A stretch of DNA of 14,147 nt from Chloroflexota bacterium (lineage in GTDB: Bacteria > Chloroflexota > Anaerolineae > UBA4142): contig JACQGS010000018.1 of NCBI GenBank assembly GCA_016199405.1, forward strand, positions 1 to 14,147, given 5' to 3'. Position 1 is the stretch's first letter, and each line of letters begins with the position of its first letter. Position numbers and translations under genes: made by a program. Positions 13,972-14,147 of this stretch are shown piece after piece. Below the pieces are notes generated by a model that did not search any database, was not told the origin of the DNA, and saw only the letters and a list, made by a program, of their open reading frames with translations.

Positions 13972-14013
13972 GAGAGTGTGAGAGTATGCGAGAATGAAAG
14001 TGTGTAAGTGTGG
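13940..14013. repeat. Octamer array GAGTGTGN spanning a gene end
   Basis: A 74-bp purine/GT-rich block with 8-bp period. It begins with GAGTGGGT and a 6-bp interruption. Then come GAGTGTGT, GAGTGGGT, a 4-bp slip (AAGA), GAGTGTGA, GAGTATGC, GAGAATGA, AAGTGTGT and AAGTGTGG. It covers the last codons and stop of the 151-aa gene and ends 12 bp before the tRNA promoter. It is not a CRISPR: there are no spacers. Confidence 0.75.
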
Positions 14014-14025
14014 GGAAAGTTTTGC

Positions 14026-14054
14026 TTGACAGACCGTTCGTTCCTGTCTATAAT
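14026..14054 (+). promoter_or_regulatory. Consensus sigma70 promoter of the tRNA gene
   Basis: TTGACA (14026-14031) and TATAAT (14049-14054) are both perfect and separated by the optimal 17 bp. The start point would be about 14061, roughly 15 bp before the mature tRNA. This is the strongest promoter in the window, as expected for a stable RNA. Confidence 0.92.
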
Positions 14055-14075
14055 TCTGAGCGTGGTTTGGAAAAT

Positions 14076-14147
14076 GCGCCGGTGGCGAAATTGGCAGACG
14101 CGTTAGGTTGAGGGCCTAATAACCTTTAACAAGTTGTGGAGGTTCAA
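14076..14147 (+). tRNA. tRNA-Leu (anticodon GAG), 3' end cut by window edge
   Basis: The gene begins with acceptor strand GCGCCGG, then TG, a three-base D stem (GCG against CGC) with loop AAATTGGCAGA. The anticodon stem is TTAGG against CCTAA, with loop TTGAGGG, so the anticodon is GAG and reads CUC/CUU. A long type II variable arm follows, as in leucine tRNAs. It then enters the T arm (GGAGG, TTCAA) and stops at the window end. About 15 bases (rest of the T arm and the acceptor 3' strand) should lie beyond. Confidence 0.92.

Overview
The window is a GC-rich bacterial segment, dense with CGCG-type words, and it looks like a member of the Chloroflexota, probably Anaerolineae-like. That assignment is inference. 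It rests on holA sitting directly next to a DUF6391 gene, on several genes that seem to lack a Shine-Dalgarno site, on unrecognised proteins of a kind I associate with that phylum, and on short tandem 7-8 bp repeats scattered in and between genes. No marker gene in the window settles the phylum.

Layout. (1) Positions 1-2243, plus strand: the 3' part of an FtsK/SpoIIIE-type DNA-pumping ATPase, a small two-helix membrane protein with a proline-rich tail, a 73-residue charged protein and two VOC (glyoxalase-fold) proteins. They are tightly packed, with two ATGA overlaps, and end at a strong hairpin terminator. (2) Positions 2331-3857, minus strand: a DUF6391 membrane protein followed by holA (DNA polymerase III delta), convergent with region 1 and sharing its terminator. 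(3) Positions 3966-4840, minus strand: a VapBC-like toxin-antitoxin pair with its own promoter and a downstream terminator hairpin. (4) Positions 4920-11748, minus strand: a carbohydrate operon in transcription order of six-hairpin glycosidase, GH2 beta-mannosidase-like enzyme, GalE and GT4 glycosyltransferase, with overlaps or gaps of 4-14 bp. (5) Positions 11813-13971, plus strand, divergent from region 4: two unrecognised proteins (520 and 151 aa) that appear to carry winged-helix-like domains, behind a good sigma70-type promoter. (6) Positions 14026-14147: a consensus promoter and a tRNA-Leu(GAG) gene that runs off the window edge. No gene-free stretch exceeds 300 bp; the longest (3858-4114) holds two hairpins and a weak promoter candidate.

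How the genes work together. Region 4 couples two glycan-trimming hydrolases with a UDP-sugar epimerase and a glycosyltransferase, which suggests remodelling or turnover of a mannose/galactose-containing glycan. Regions 1 and 5 hold the least understood genes. The most unusual feature is a set of degenerate tandem heptamer/octamer islands. Four lie in the part of the beta-mannosidase gene that encodes its N-terminal beta-sandwich domains, one lies in the six-hairpin glycosidase gene, and one covers the 3' end of the 151-aa gene just before the tRNA promoter. All are accommodated in frame, so they add short peptides to otherwise conserved folds.
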